In this document: positions 1-8,348 of the stretch, piece by piece
How positions within the stretch are numbered: the first letter of the stretch is position 1
Layout of the letters: every line of letters begins with the position of its first letter
Assembly (NCBI GenBank): GCA_937860115.1
Contig: CALMBI010000101.1
Location: forward strand, 1 to 29,559
DNA: 29,559 nucleotides
Direction of reading: 5' to 3'
DNA from: an uncultured Arcobacter sp.
GTDB taxonomy: Bacteria; Campylobacterota; Campylobacteria; Campylobacterales; Arcobacteraceae
The notes under the pieces: model-generated
The model's input: only the letters and a program-made list of their open reading frames with translations
Told to the model about the DNA's origin: nothing
Databases searched by the model: none
Translations under genes and position numbers: made by a program

Positions 1-319
1 TATAACCCTCTTTTGATACTTTTTGGAAAAGTTTTGTAATCTGCTTTCGATGAATCAAAAGTTTTCTTGGACGACTTTCATCAGGCCGATAAGAAACATG
101 TGTTGTATCAAGGTGTGAGATGTGCATATTTAAAACAAATATCTCATTTTTGATAATTCTTACAAATGTATCTCTTAAATTTAATCTACCAGAGCGTATA
201 GCTTTTACTTCGCTTCCTTCTAAAACGATCCCAGCTTCTATCACGTCACTCTCTTCATAATCGTGAAATACTTTTCTATTTACAAACTCTCTTTGATGAT
301 TCTCTTTTTTCTTTGCCAT
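1..319 (-). CDS. smpB: SsrA-binding protein SmpB (partial, C-terminus cut by window edge)
   Basis: SmpB binds tmRNA (SsrA) and brings it to stalled ribosomes for trans-translation. Translating the minus strand from the ATG at 319 gives an open frame of 106 codons running off the left edge. The start MAKKKENHQREFVNRK and the core VLEGSEVKAIRSGRLNLRDT match the SmpB beta-barrel, where the E-G-x-E-V-K-(A/S)-(I/L)-R block contacts tmRNA. Family members are about 150 residues, so roughly the last third is missing. A GAGG Shine-Dalgarno lies five bases before the ATG. It follows ispE by 22 bases and looks like the last visible gene of the uvrD-truB-ispE-smpB operon. Family assignment is secure; only the fragment is visible. 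Confidence 0.93.
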   Translation of the reverse strand, partial: MAKKKENHQREFVNRKVFHDYEESDVIEAGIVLEGSEVKAIRSGRLNLRDTFVRIIKNEIFVLNMHISHLDTTHVSYRPDESRPRKLLIHRKQITKLFQKVSKEGY

Positions 320-341
320 TTATTCCTCTATCACTTTATAG

Positions 342-1106
342 CTATTGACATTTTACTCTAAAAAAACTACTTCCACTACCACTAAAAAACCATCTATTTC
401 CAGCAAATTCTTTTAGTTTTGGTTCAACACTACTTGCAGGAAGGTATAAATCATTTGCCTCTTCAATAGAGAGCGCCTTTAAAATATCACAACTTTTCAT
501 TTTTAAAAGCTTTTGTGCTTTCTCAGTAGAAACCTCTTTGTAAAATTTTTCTCTAAAAGTTTTAAAAATAGCCCCTGTATTACATTCTATCTTTGGCGTA
601 ATCGTTTCAATATTCAGTAATTCCTCATCAAACTTCTCTACGATCTCTCCTATTCCAGTTACATTGGCACTATCATACTCATAGATAAAAAATGGTACAT
701 CAGCCCCAATAGTAGCACCTATCTTGGCCATCTCATCTTTGGATAGATCTAAATGACATATTTCATTTACCATCAAGATAAAAGTAGCACAATTTGAGCT
801 TCCTCCACCAAGTCCTGCAAATTCTGGGATATGTTTCTTTACAATAACTTTATGCTTTTGGAAGAACTCTTCCACTTTAGGAGAAATTTCACAGAGTTTT
901 GTATAAGCTTTATAGATTGTATTTTTTTGTGTTTCACATCCAAAACTCCCCTCTAAAGTAAACTCATCAAAATTTCCCTCGCTAAAACTAATAGTATCAT
1001 AGAGATTGTTTACCCTTGCAAATCTAGAAACAAGCTCATGGTATTCACCTCTTTTACCAGCAATTTTAAGGAAAATATTTACTTTAGCATACGATCTTTT
1101 AGTCAT
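342..1106 (-). CDS. ispE: 4-diphosphocytidyl-2-C-methyl-D-erythritol kinase IspE
   Basis: GHMP-family kinase that phosphorylates the 2-hydroxyl of CDP-methylerythritol in the cytosolic MEP pathway to isoprenoid precursors. With the start at 1106 the protein has 254 residues, normal for the family. Lys8 in SYAKVN and Asp136 in GADVPFF correspond to the catalytic pair of E. coli IspE, and the ATP-binding glycine loop AGLGGGSSN is at about 97-105. Longer starts exist in frame (ATG at 1118, TTG at 1124), but the ATG at 1106 has a GGA-type Shine-Dalgarno and puts the conserved N-terminus at residue 1. It overlaps the end of truB by eight bases, implying translational coupling. No csrA lies between truB and ispE, unlike related genomes I recall. 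Confidence 0.93.
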   Translation of the reverse strand: MTKRSYAKVNIFLKIAGKRGEYHELVSRFARVNNLYDTISFSEGNFDEFTLEGSFGCETQKNTIYKAYTKLCEISPKVEEFFQKHKVIVKKHIPEFAGLGGGSSNCATFILMVNEICHLDLSKDEMAKIGATIGADVPFFIYEYDSANVTGIGEIVEKFDEELLNIETITPKIECNTGAIFKTFREKFYKEVSTEKAQKLLKMKSCDILKALSIEEANDLYLPASSVEPKLKEFAGNRWFFSGSGSSFFRVKCQ

Positions 1107-1941
1107 CTTTTTTTCCATTTTCAAAATAGATTCGATTTAAAATATACTTTGGTTCACCCTCTTTGATCTCAATTATGGAGAAAAAATCATCAAAGATGAT
1201 AAGATACTCTCCATCCTCTTTTGTTTCAAAATAATCAATATTCAGACGTTTGCCTAGCTCAAACCACTCTTTAGTTCCTGTGTAATTATTATAAGGGGGG
1301 TTAAGATAGTTTATAGGGTTTAAAGCGATCTCGTTTTGAAACCTAAAATCACCCTCATTTAATCTTTCTAGATACGATAGAGTCCCTTCCATTCCAATTC
1401 TTTCTAAAAAGATTTGTGCAATACTTCGTATATAACTTCCCTCACTCACAGTTATATCAAAGCTTATGAATGGGTGATTGTAATTGATAAATTTCACATC
1501 ATAAATCTTTGATGTAACTTTTTTCATCTCAAAATCGATCCCCTCTCGCACCATCTCATAAGCTCTTTTCCCATCAATATTTTTGGCACTATACTTTGGT
1601 GGAAGATAAGTGAGTCCACCGATTAAGTTTTGAAGCTCTTTAAGTATTATACATTGCTCAATTTTATCTTGGTTGAGACCTATTTGTTCTATATTTTCCA
1701 TATCAAAACTAGGACTTATTGCATCTAGCCAAATAGTAGTACGATAGGTTTTGGGGGCTTTTTTTAAAAATCTAAAGAGTTGTGGATATTTTCCAAATGC
1801 AACAATCAAGCATCCACAAGCAAAAGGATCAAGTGTTCCACTAAATCCTGCAACTTTTTCTTTATATTTTCGTTTCATGCGACTTAAATAAAAGTTACTA
1901 CTGATATTAATTGGTTTTTTTACAACAAAAAGTCTATTCAA
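1099..1941 (-). CDS. truB: tRNA pseudouridine(55) synthase TruB
   Basis: Makes pseudouridine 55 in the T-loop of tRNAs. The N-terminal block VAGFSGTLDPFACGCL carries the catalytic aspartate (about Asp38) in the G-T-L-D-P motif, and further TruB blocks follow (KTYRTTIWLD, PPKYSAKNIDGKRAYE, SEGSYIRSIAQ). The length of 280 residues is usual for this phylum. The start codon is TTG at 1941; it overlaps the TGA of uvrD in the sequence TTGA, a stop-start coupling, and I see no strong Shine-Dalgarno, so translation probably depends on ribosomes finishing uvrD. Its 3' end overlaps ispE by eight bases. The assignment is secure; the TTG start is inferred from the lack of an upstream ATG and from the match of residue 2 onward to the family. 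Confidence 0.94.
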   Translation of the reverse strand: MNRLFVVKKPINISSNFYLSRMKRKYKEKVAGFSGTLDPFACGCLIVAFGKYPQLFRFLKKAPKTYRTTIWLDAISPSFDMENIEQIGLNQDKIEQCIILKELQNLIGGLTYLPPKYSAKNIDGKRAYEMVREGIDFEMKKVTSKIYDVKFINYNHPFISFDITVSEGSYIRSIAQIFLERIGMEGTLSYLERLNEGDFRFQNEIALNPINYLNPPYNNYTGTKEWFELGKRLNIDYFETKEDGEYLIIFDDFFSIIEIKEGEPKYILNRIYFENGKKDD

Positions 1942-3974
1942 ATTTTTTCCACAAATGAAGATAAGATATCTCTTTTTGTTCCACCAAAGTTGATATTGAG
2001 CTTAAGATCTTTACCAACTTTTTGTACCCCAAGTACTCTTCCCATACCAAATATTTTATGTTTTACGATATCATCTTTTTTGAAGGCACTTGTTTTTTCG
2101 ATACTAAAACTACCTTCAATAATCCCAGCCTCAGTTAAAAATCTACTTTTAACCAACTGTGTTCTTCGACCTTTATAGAATCTACTATGCACTGAACTAA
2201 GAGTCAATCTATCTTTAGCCCTTGTAAATGCAACATATCCAAGTCTTCGCTCCTCTTCAAGATCGCTTCCTTCTCCCACTAGCGGGAAAAATCCCTCTTC
2301 TAAACCAACAACAAATACATATTTGTATTCAAGTCCCTTAGAAGCATGGATACTCATCATAGAAACAGCACCCTCTTCTATATTGTCTTGATCACTTTTT
2401 AAAGAGATCTCGTTGAGAAAATCTTCTAAGTTCATATCAAGATTTTGTAGTAAAAAATCTCTCAAATACCCATAAAATTCATCAATATTTGCTATCCTGT
2501 CACTACTATCTGGTTGATTTTCATAAAATTCTTTGAAATCAAATGTTTCATCAAATAGGTCTATAAATCTCATTTTTGAGTTTTGAAGCACCTCTTGAAG
2601 ATCTTTGATCGAAGCCATAAACACTTTAAGTGTCATTGCATTTTTCTTTCCAACATGAACTGCCAATTCTTTTGTGTCAAGCTCTTCAATAAGATTAAAA
2701 ATAGATTTCTTCATAGCTATCGCTTCAACTTCTAGCTTATCTACAGTTGTTGGACCAATACCTCGCTTAGGTTTATTGATAATTCTTTTAAGTGAAAAGT
2801 TGTCATTTTTATTTGTAATAACTCTAAAATAAGCAATCAAATCTTTTATCTCAGTTCTCTCATAGAACTTTGTACCACCCACAAGTTTATAGTTGATTCT
2901 AGCTCTATTAAATCCTTCTTCTAAAGCACGGCTCAGTGCATTTACTCTATAAAGGATAGCAATCTCCCCAGCGTCAACTCCACTATCAAGAAGTTTTCTT
3001 ACATCCTCTGCTATTTTTCTTGTTTCATCATTTTCATCATTTGATTCATAATACTTAACAGCCTCACCCTCACCTCTAGTCGATCGTAGCTCTTTACCAA
3101 GTCTATCTCTATTGTGATCTATAAGTGCATTTGCATGCTCTAGTATCTTTGCAGTTGATCTATAATTTTCTTCTAGTTTAATTGTGATTGCATCATCAAA
3201 TGTCGAAGAGAAGTTTAAAATGTTTTTGATATTTGCACCACGCCATCCGTATATAGATTGATCATCATCACCAACTACACATAGATTATTGTGAGATGTA
3301 CAAAGTTTTTTAAGAAGTTTGTATTGAAGATCATTTGTATCTTGATACTCATCTACCATAATATACTGGTATCTTTGTGAAGTTTCAAGGGCTACATCTT
3401 TATACTGATCTAAAATTTTATATGTAAGGAGTAATAGATCATCAAAATCTACAAGATTGTTTTTTTCCAAATACTCTTCATATTGCTCATATACTTGTGC
3501 TATTTTTACATACAATTTATCTTGGGTTGTTTGTTTTACCTCTGTAGGAGTCATCATAAGATTTTTAAATTTTGAGATCTCACTTGAAAGAATTGATGTT
3601 GTAGTGTCTTTATCGATCATTTTCAGTATTTTTTTTCTATCATCGCTGTCTATAATCACAAAATTATTTTTTCTTCCTAATTTACTGATATGAAATTTTA
3701 AAAATAATAATCCAAACTTATGAAAAGTGCACAACAATGGAGGATATTTAACTTCTGCAATCATATCATATGCTCTATTTCTCATCTCTGTTGCAGCTTT
3801 ATTTGTAAAAGTAAGAGTCAAAATCGAAGCGGGATCGATCCCAAGTGATATAAGATATGCTAATCTTGTTGTAATTGTTTTTGTTTTACCACTACCAGCA
3901 CCTGCAAGTATCAACATCGGTCCATCAATATGTTGCGCAGCTATTTTTTGAGATTCATTTAAAGATGAAAGCAT
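1938..3974 (-). CDS. uvrD: UvrD/PcrA-type ATP-dependent DNA helicase
   Basis: Superfamily 1A 3'-5' helicase for nucleotide excision repair, mismatch repair or clearing of protein-DNA roadblocks. All family motifs are present in order: Q motif (LNESQ), Walker A AGAGSGKT at 24-31, motif Ia TFTNKAATEM, the segment VDFDDLLLL, Walker B DEYQDTN, motif III GDDDQSIYGWRGA, motif IV EENYRS, motif V SIHASKGLEY and motif VI GYVAFTRAKDRL. The last 45 or so residues (DIVKHKIFGMGRVLGV) form the C-terminal Tudor-like region typical of PcrA/UvrD that binds RNA polymerase in other bacteria. At 678 residues it is full length. A good AGGAAAGG Shine-Dalgarno precedes the ATG. It is the first gene of the leftward operon and is divergent from the LysR gene across 145 AT-rich bases. 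Whether to call it uvrD, pcrA or rep is nomenclature. Confidence 0.95.
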   Translation of the reverse strand: MLSSLNESQKIAAQHIDGPMLILAGAGSGKTKTITTRLAYLISLGIDPASILTLTFTNKAATEMRNRAYDMIAEVKYPPLLCTFHKFGLLFLKFHISKLGRKNNFVIIDSDDRKKILKMIDKDTTTSILSSEISKFKNLMMTPTEVKQTTQDKLYVKIAQVYEQYEEYLEKNNLVDFDDLLLLTYKILDQYKDVALETSQRYQYIMVDEYQDTNDLQYKLLKKLCTSHNNLCVVGDDDQSIYGWRGANIKNILNFSSTFDDAITIKLEENYRSTAKILEHANALIDHNRDRLGKELRSTRGEGEAVKYYESNDENDETRKIAEDVRKLLDSGVDAGEIAILYRVNALSRALEEGFNRARINYKLVGGTKFYERTEIKDLIAYFRVITNKNDNFSLKRIINKPKRGIGPTTVDKLEVEAIAMKKSIFNLIEELDTKELAVHVGKKNAMTLKVFMASIKDLQEVLQNSKMRFIDLFDETFDFKEFYENQPDSSDRIANIDEFYGYLRDFLLQNLDMNLEDFLNEISLKSDQDNIEEGAVSMMSIHASKGLEYKYVFVVGLEEGFFPLVGEGSDLEEERRLGYVAFTRAKDRLTLSSVHSRFYKGRRTQLVKSRFLTEAGIIEGSFSIEKTSAFKKDDIVKHKIFGMGRVLGVQKVGKDLKLNINFGGTKRDILSSFVEKI

Positions 3975-4119
3975 AACCTTTCCTTTATGATATATTATTT
4001 TTATGAATGTATTTATTATAACTAAAATATGATAAATTTATAATTTAAAGTCTTTTTTAATCAAATTTATATAAATATATGTTATGATTATTATCAATTT
4101 TTAATAAGAGGTTATCTTT

Positions 4120-5016
4120 ATGTTATCTGACTTTACAAAACTCAATACATTCCTTACTGTAGTAAAAGAGAAATCTTTTTCAAAAGCATCTGCAAAACTT
4201 GGTATCTCTCAACCTGCAGTTACTCAACAAATGAGATATATAGAAGATTATCTTGATACTAAAGTTCTTGATAGAAAGAAAAATGGTATTAGACTAACCA
4301 AAGAGGGTGAAAAATTACTTCTTGTTGCTCAAAAATTGCAAAAAGCAATCATTGTTGCAGAGCAACAACTTTTAGGGATCATCAATAAAGATATCAATTT
4401 TATATTTGGTGCTTCTAAAGTGATTGGAGATTATATTTTACCAACAGTCTTAAACGATATCAAAACAGCAATTGATAATGAAGTAACAATCAATGTAAAT
4501 CTAAGTAATGAATGTATAACTAATCTATTAGATAAAAAAATAGATATGGCACTTATTGAATCTCCAATTTTTGAAGATGAGATTATCTATAGAGATTGGA
4601 TGGAAGATGAGATTGTGATATTTTCAAATCAACCACTTCCAAAAAGAGTTAAAAACGAAGATCTGTTAAGCTACAGATGGGTTTGTAGGGATAGAGAAAG
4701 TCATACACGAAGATTATTTAAAGAATATTTAGATCTTGCTGGATTTAGTGATTGTGAAAACTTTAATATGGTAACAGAATCATCTTCACTTACAGCAATT
4801 ATGCAAACAGTTTTGCACTCTTCAAAAGATGATGTTCCTACGGTTTCAATAGCATCTTATAGAGCTTTAAAAGAGTATGAAGATGATGGAAAACTTCATA
4901 TTGCAAGACTTCCAAAACTTACCATGAAAAGAACACTTTATATCGCATATCTCAAAGAGAGAAAACACGATGCATTTATAGATACCGTTCTTAGTTTTTT
5001 AATGACAGTTAAATAA
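4120..5016 (+). CDS. LysR-family transcriptional regulator
   Basis: Cytosolic DNA-binding regulator of 298 residues, normal for LysR proteins. The N-terminal winged helix-turn-helix (about residues 5-65) is textbook: FLTVVKEKSFSKASAKLGIS then QPAVTQQMRYIEDYL and RLTKEGEKL. The rest is the substrate-binding-like effector domain with the usual pattern DINFIFGASKVIGDYILP and KKIDMALIE. An AAGAGG Shine-Dalgarno precedes the ATG. The gene stands alone, divergent from uvrD and convergent with thrC, with its own terminator at 5042-5068. LysR proteins often regulate a divergent neighbour, but uvrD is an unlikely target, so the regulon is unknown. The family is certain; the effector and target are not predictable here. 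Confidence 0.93.
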   Translation: MLSDFTKLNTFLTVVKEKSFSKASAKLGISQPAVTQQMRYIEDYLDTKVLDRKKNGIRLTKEGEKLLLVAQKLQKAIIVAEQQLLGIINKDINFIFGASKVIGDYILPTVLNDIKTAIDNEVTINVNLSNECITNLLDKKIDMALIESPIFEDEIIYRDWMEDEIVIFSNQPLPKRVKNEDLLSYRWVCRDRESHTRRLFKEYLDLAGFSDCENFNMVTESSSLTAIMQTVLHSSKDDVPTVSIASYRALKEYEDDGKLHIARLPKLTMKRTLYIAYLKERKHDAFIDTVLSFLMTVK

Positions 5017-5041
5017 GCTCTCTTATGGGAGATAAAAAAAA

Positions 5042-5068
5042 GCTTGAGAAAAATCTCAAGCCTTTTTT
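5042..5068. terminator. Bidirectional intrinsic terminator between LysR gene and thrC
   Basis: A seven-base-pair stem GCTTGAG/CTCAAGC with a six-base AT loop (5049-5054) is flanked by an A run on the left and a T run on the right (5063-5068). It can therefore stop transcription in both directions. It sits between two convergent genes, about 25 bases after the LysR stop and 25 bases after the thrC stop. Confidence 0.82.
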
Positions 5069-5091
5069 ATTTTATATTTACCCTCAGTAGA

Positions 5092-6564
5092 TTATAAAAA
5101 GTTTATAATCTCACTTTCTAAATCTTCTATATTGATCTCACAAGTATGTTTGATCTCTTTATCAAAAAGTCCATGGATCATATCTGGAACTTTGACATTA
5201 AAGTCGCTACTAATTTTTTCTAAAGCTTCTTTATCAGAATATTTCACCTCATCACTTCGTAATGCATTGAGTACTGATGGTGAAAATTTAGTCCATTCTG
5301 CTGTACTATACACTACATTTTTAAGTGATTTTTCCATCAATGTTTCATATGCTTTGATACAAGTTGCCGTATGTGGATCCATTAAATATCCATCTTCAAG
5401 ATATGTTTTAATAGTTTTTAATCCATAAGCATCATCACTAAAAGTTGCACTAAATTCACTTTGAAGTTTTGTTTTTTCTTCATCTGTAAGTGTAAAACAG
5501 TTTTTATTATTTAAATCTTCCATAAGCTCTTTTGTTCTTATACTTCCAAACATATCATACATGATTCTTTCAATATTTGATGATTTTAAAATATCCATAG
5601 CAGGAGATTTTGTAAGCACTAATTTTTTATCATTTAAATCATAGACACCATCATTTATCCAAGATGTTAATACATTATTTGCATTTGAAGTGATCAAGAT
5701 TTTTTCAATCGGTAATCCCATTTTTTTTGCATAGTATCCACCAAGAGCATTTCCAAAGTTTCCAGATGGCACAGTAAGATAGATTTTTTCTCCAAGTTCA
5801 ATCTCATTTTGTCTAAGGAGTTCAATATAAGACCAAAAATGATACACAATTTGAAAAATAATTCTTCCAAAATTTACACTATTTGCTGCACTTAATTTTG
5901 TATGTTTTTCTAATAATGTAGCTTTAAATGTGTCACTTGCAAGTAAACTTTTAAGAGCATTTTGAGCATCATCAAAATCTCCATTTATACCTATGACTTT
6001 AAGATTTTCTCCATCTTCTGTTACCATTTGAAGTCTTTGAACATCACTTGTTCCACCTACTGGATATAAACAAGCAACTTTTATCCCCTCTTTATTTTTA
6101 AAAGTATTGAGTGCTGCTGGACCTGTATCACCTGAAGTTGCTGCTAAAATAAGATAGTTTTCCCCTCTTTTTTTTGCAATCGTACTAAGAACTGATCCAA
6201 ATGGTTGCAATGCCATATCTTTAAAAGCTCTAGTTGGTCCATGGTATTGTTCATTTACAAAAAGATTATCTTTTACTTTAACTACTGGTGAAGGATTATT
6301 TACATCATCAAATGCATCATAGAGATTAAGTGCTGTTTCAAGATCCCCATCTTCAATATCTACTCTAAATGATTTTAAAATCAAAAAAGCTAATTCTTTA
6401 TAGCTTAATTTTGTACACTCAGAAATAAAATCTTGTGAAAAGTTTGGTAACTCTTTTGGGATATATAACCCACCAAATGAAGCACTTGGATTTAAGATAG
6501 CATAAGAAAATTCCACTTCGCTTGGTTTGATTCCGTCGTTTCCTCTTGTTTCGATAAAACTCAT
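5092..6564 (-). CDS. thrC: Threonine synthase
   Basis: PLP-dependent enzyme converting O-phosphohomoserine to threonine, the last step of threonine biosynthesis. The 490-residue protein has the threonine synthase N-terminal region (RGNDGIKPSEVEFSYAIL) and the PLP-lysine segment GPTRAFKDMALQ with Lys115. Other family blocks are ATSGDTGPAALNTF, the phosphate-binding loop SGNFGNALGGYYAKKMGLP and DPHTATCIKAYE. A GAGGAAA Shine-Dalgarno precedes the ATG. It is a single gene, divergent from murB across 79 bases and closed by the shared terminator downstream. The longer, ~490-residue type is the form seen in proteobacteria and Campylobacterota. Nothing is missing, and the call is secure. Confidence 0.95.
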   Translation of the reverse strand: MSFIETRGNDGIKPSEVEFSYAILNPSASFGGLYIPKELPNFSQDFISECTKLSYKELAFLILKSFRVDIEDGDLETALNLYDAFDDVNNPSPVVKVKDNLFVNEQYHGPTRAFKDMALQPFGSVLSTIAKKRGENYLILAATSGDTGPAALNTFKNKEGIKVACLYPVGGTSDVQRLQMVTEDGENLKVIGINGDFDDAQNALKSLLASDTFKATLLEKHTKLSAANSVNFGRIIFQIVYHFWSYIELLRQNEIELGEKIYLTVPSGNFGNALGGYYAKKMGLPIEKILITSNANNVLTSWINDGVYDLNDKKLVLTKSPAMDILKSSNIERIMYDMFGSIRTKELMEDLNNKNCFTLTDEEKTKLQSEFSATFSDDAYGLKTIKTYLEDGYLMDPHTATCIKAYETLMEKSLKNVVYSTAEWTKFSPSVLNALRSDEVKYSDKEALEKISSDFNVKVPDMIHGLFDKEIKHTCEINIEDLESEIINFL

Positions 6565-6630
6565 AATATATTTCCTCTAATTTAAAATTGTCACGATTGT
6601 ACCATATCTTAAGTTTGAGATAAATAAGGA

Positions 6631-6636
6631 TATAAT
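6631..6636 (+). promoter_or_regulatory. Sigma-70 -10 box of murB, placed for a leaderless transcript
   Basis: A perfect TATAAT hexamer ends seven bases before the murB ATG at 6644. Transcription usually starts six to eight bases after the hexamer, so the first transcribed base would be at or next to the A of the start codon. The intervening bases (cccaccc) contain no Shine-Dalgarno. There is no convincing -35 box, as is common in Campylobacterota. Leaderless translation is an inference from spacing. Confidence 0.6.
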
Positions 6637-6643
6637 CCCACCC

Positions 6644-7411
6644 ATGAAAACAATAGACTTTAAAAAATATACATCGATCCATATCGGTGGAAAACATAAT
6701 GTAAAAATCATCAATGAGATCGGCGAATATCCAAATTTTCACATCATAGGAAAAGGGAATAATCTTCTTCTTTCAAATAATCCTCCAAAACTTGCTATCC
6801 TTGGAGATGAGTTTGATTATATTATCCAAAAAGGTGACAAACTTATCGTTGGCGGAGCTACTTCAAGTGGAAAGATGCTTACATATTGTAGAAAACACGA
6901 TATCGGGGATTTCGAATTTTTAGGAAAACTTCCTGGATCTATCGGTGGATTAGTCAAAATGAATGCAGGACTTAAAGAGTGGGAGATGATGAACTATCTG
7001 CACTCTATCAAAACGCATGAAGGGGAGATTTTAAAAGAAAATATCCCTTTTACATATAGACATACAGATATCAAGGGGATTGTTTTTGAAGCTACTTTTT
7101 ATATAACTCCTGGATTTTGCAAAGATAAAATGGATATGTTTATCAAGATGAGAGATAACCAACCTCATCTCCCAAGTGCAGGAAGTTGTTTTAAAAATCC
7201 TAAAGTTCATAGTGCTGGATATTTGATAGAAAAAGTGGGTCTTAAAGGATTTAATATCGGTGGGATGGCTTTTAGTTCAATGCATGCAAATTTTTTAGTT
7301 AATATGGGCAATGGCACTTATGATGAAGCGATTAAACTTATCAACTTAGCAAAAGAGAAAGTTTTAGCTGAATTTGGTATCCAATTAGAATTAGAGATCG
7401 TTGTATTATGA
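6644..7411 (+). CDS. murB: UDP-N-acetylenolpyruvoylglucosamine reductase MurB
   Basis: FAD- and NADPH-dependent cytosolic enzyme that reduces UDP-GlcNAc-enolpyruvate to UDP-MurNAc, the second committed step of peptidoglycan synthesis. FAD-binding blocks are visible: GKGNNLLLS at about 37-45 and FLGKLPGSIGGLVKMNAG at about 92-109. Catalytic positions are Arg139 (TYRH), Ser181 in the AGSCFKNP motif (the proton donor in MurB) and Glu251 in the C-terminal LELEIVVL. The 255-residue length is the compact form usual in this phylum and lacks the extra loop of E. coli MurB. The ATG at 6644 has no Shine-Dalgarno and lies just after a TATAAT, so the mRNA may be leaderless. It overlaps the next small gene by four bases (ATGA). 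Confidence 0.94.
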   Translation: MKTIDFKKYTSIHIGGKHNVKIINEIGEYPNFHIIGKGNNLLLSNNPPKLAILGDEFDYIIQKGDKLIVGGATSSGKMLTYCRKHDIGDFEFLGKLPGSIGGLVKMNAGLKEWEMMNYLHSIKTHEGEILKENIPFTYRHTDIKGIVFEATFYITPGFCKDKMDMFIKMRDNQPHLPSAGSCFKNPKVHSAGYLIEKVGLKGFNIGGMAFSSMHANFLVNMGNGTYDEAIKLINLAKEKVLAEFGIQLELEIVVL

Positions 7412-7758
7412 TACACATGAAAAGAGGTTATTTACTCTTTTCGGTTATTATTTTACTTATCTTATTTGGTTATTATTCGATTAAAATAGTTCAAAACCAT
7501 ATATTTCACTCCAACATAGATAAACTTAAATACTTAGAGATTCAAAGTTTGATCCATCTAAAAAAATATGAAATTATCATCTATTCTAAAAATGATAAAA
7601 ATGCAATTTTAAATTACACAATCAATGATCAACGATTTCAATCTTCTATAAAATCCTGTGATTTTGCAAACGAAAATAATACAACGACTGAAAAGTACTG
7701 CGTTGTTATCAAAGCAAAAAATGAGCCTATAAGAATCTATAAAGAGTTTACAAAATAA
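7408..7758 (+). CDS. Small hypothetical protein with an N-terminal membrane anchor
   Basis: I do not recognise a family. The 116-residue product starts MIHMKRGYLLFSVIILLILF: a short basic stretch followed by one hydrophobic segment (about residues 7-27). A polar region with two cysteines (Cys64 in KSCDF, Cys78 in KYCVV) follows and probably faces the periplasm. The N-terminus resembles a prepilin-type segment in layout, but the glutamate at position 5 of the mature pilin helix is absent, so I do not call it a pseudopilin. A second in-frame ATG lies nine bases downstream (7417). The first ATG overlaps the murB TGA stop as ATGA, so it is probably co-translated with murB. Its last 11 bases overlap the convergent rdgB gene. 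Confidence 0.7.
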   Translation: MIHMKRGYLLFSVIILLILFGYYSIKIVQNHIFHSNIDKLKYLEIQSLIHLKKYEIIIYSKNDKNAILNYTINDQRFQSSIKSCDFANENNTTTEKYCVVIKAKNEPIRIYKEFTK

Positions 7759-8344
7759 CTTTTGCTATTTTCATAGCTAACAAAAGTCCTTTTGTTCTAT
7801 GAGATATTTGTTTTTTTAAAGCTGGATCAAGTGTCCCTAAAGTTTCACTAAAACCTTTAGGGATAAACATTGGATCATATCCAAATCCACCCTCACCTAT
7901 CTCTTTATCGATCACTTCACCATACAACCAACCGTGAGTAGTGTAGATATTTCCTTTATAAGCAAGTGCGATACAAGCAGTATAAAAAGCGGGAGTTTTT
8001 GATACTCCCATCTCTTTTAGTTTTGAGATAAGTTTTCCATTATTCTCTTTATCAGTTGAGCCTATCCCAGCATATCGTGCACTATAAATATTTGGTTCAT
8101 TATTAAGCAATGGAACACTCAGTCCACTATCATCAGCTATTACCATACAATCTGGTTCTTTTTCTTTTAGCAAATCATAAATAGTTTTTGCTTTTTTAAT
8201 AGCATTTGCTTGAAAGCTATCCCCATCCTCTTCCACATCAATATCACCCAAAATATCTTTGACAGTGACGATCTTATATTCTGGTAAAAGAGCTTTGAGT
8301 TCTTTTATTTTGCCTTGATTTGTTGAAGCGAGGATAATTTTCAT
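7748..8344 (-). CDS. rdgB: XTP/dITP diphosphatase (RdgB/HAM1 family)
   Basis: Cytosolic nucleotide pool sanitiser that hydrolyses dITP, ITP and XTP to monophosphates, keeping deaminated purines out of DNA and RNA. The 198-residue protein has the Ham1 blocks in order: N-terminal IILASTNQGKIKELKALL, ADDSGLSVPLL with the metal-binding aspartates (about 71-72), YSARYAG, GGFGYDPMFIP, and a C-terminal ISHRTKGLLLA, where the S-H-R triad contacts the base. It starts five bases downstream of the aroQ stop, so aroQ and rdgB form one leftward unit. The 3' end overlaps the convergent small gene by 11 bases, leaving no room for a terminator between them. The assignment is secure. Confidence 0.95.
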   Translation of the reverse strand: MKIILASTNQGKIKELKALLPEYKIVTVKDILGDIDVEEDGDSFQANAIKKAKTIYDLLKEKEPDCMVIADDSGLSVPLLNNEPNIYSARYAGIGSTDKENNGKLISKLKEMGVSKTPAFYTACIALAYKGNIYTTHGWLYGEVIDKEIGEGGFGYDPMFIPKGFSETLGTLDPALKKQISHRTKGLLLAMKIAKVIL

Positions 8345-8348
8345 ACAA

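Noticed and set aside
6419..6742. A 107-codon minus-strand frame crossing from thrC into murB
   Set aside because: It spans the divergent promoter region, overlaps two certain genes and has no recognisable protein features.
7408..7758. Calling the small protein after murB a type IV pseudopilin
   Set aside because: The basic-then-hydrophobic N-terminus is suggestive, but the Glu5 residue and a proper prepilin cleavage context are absent.
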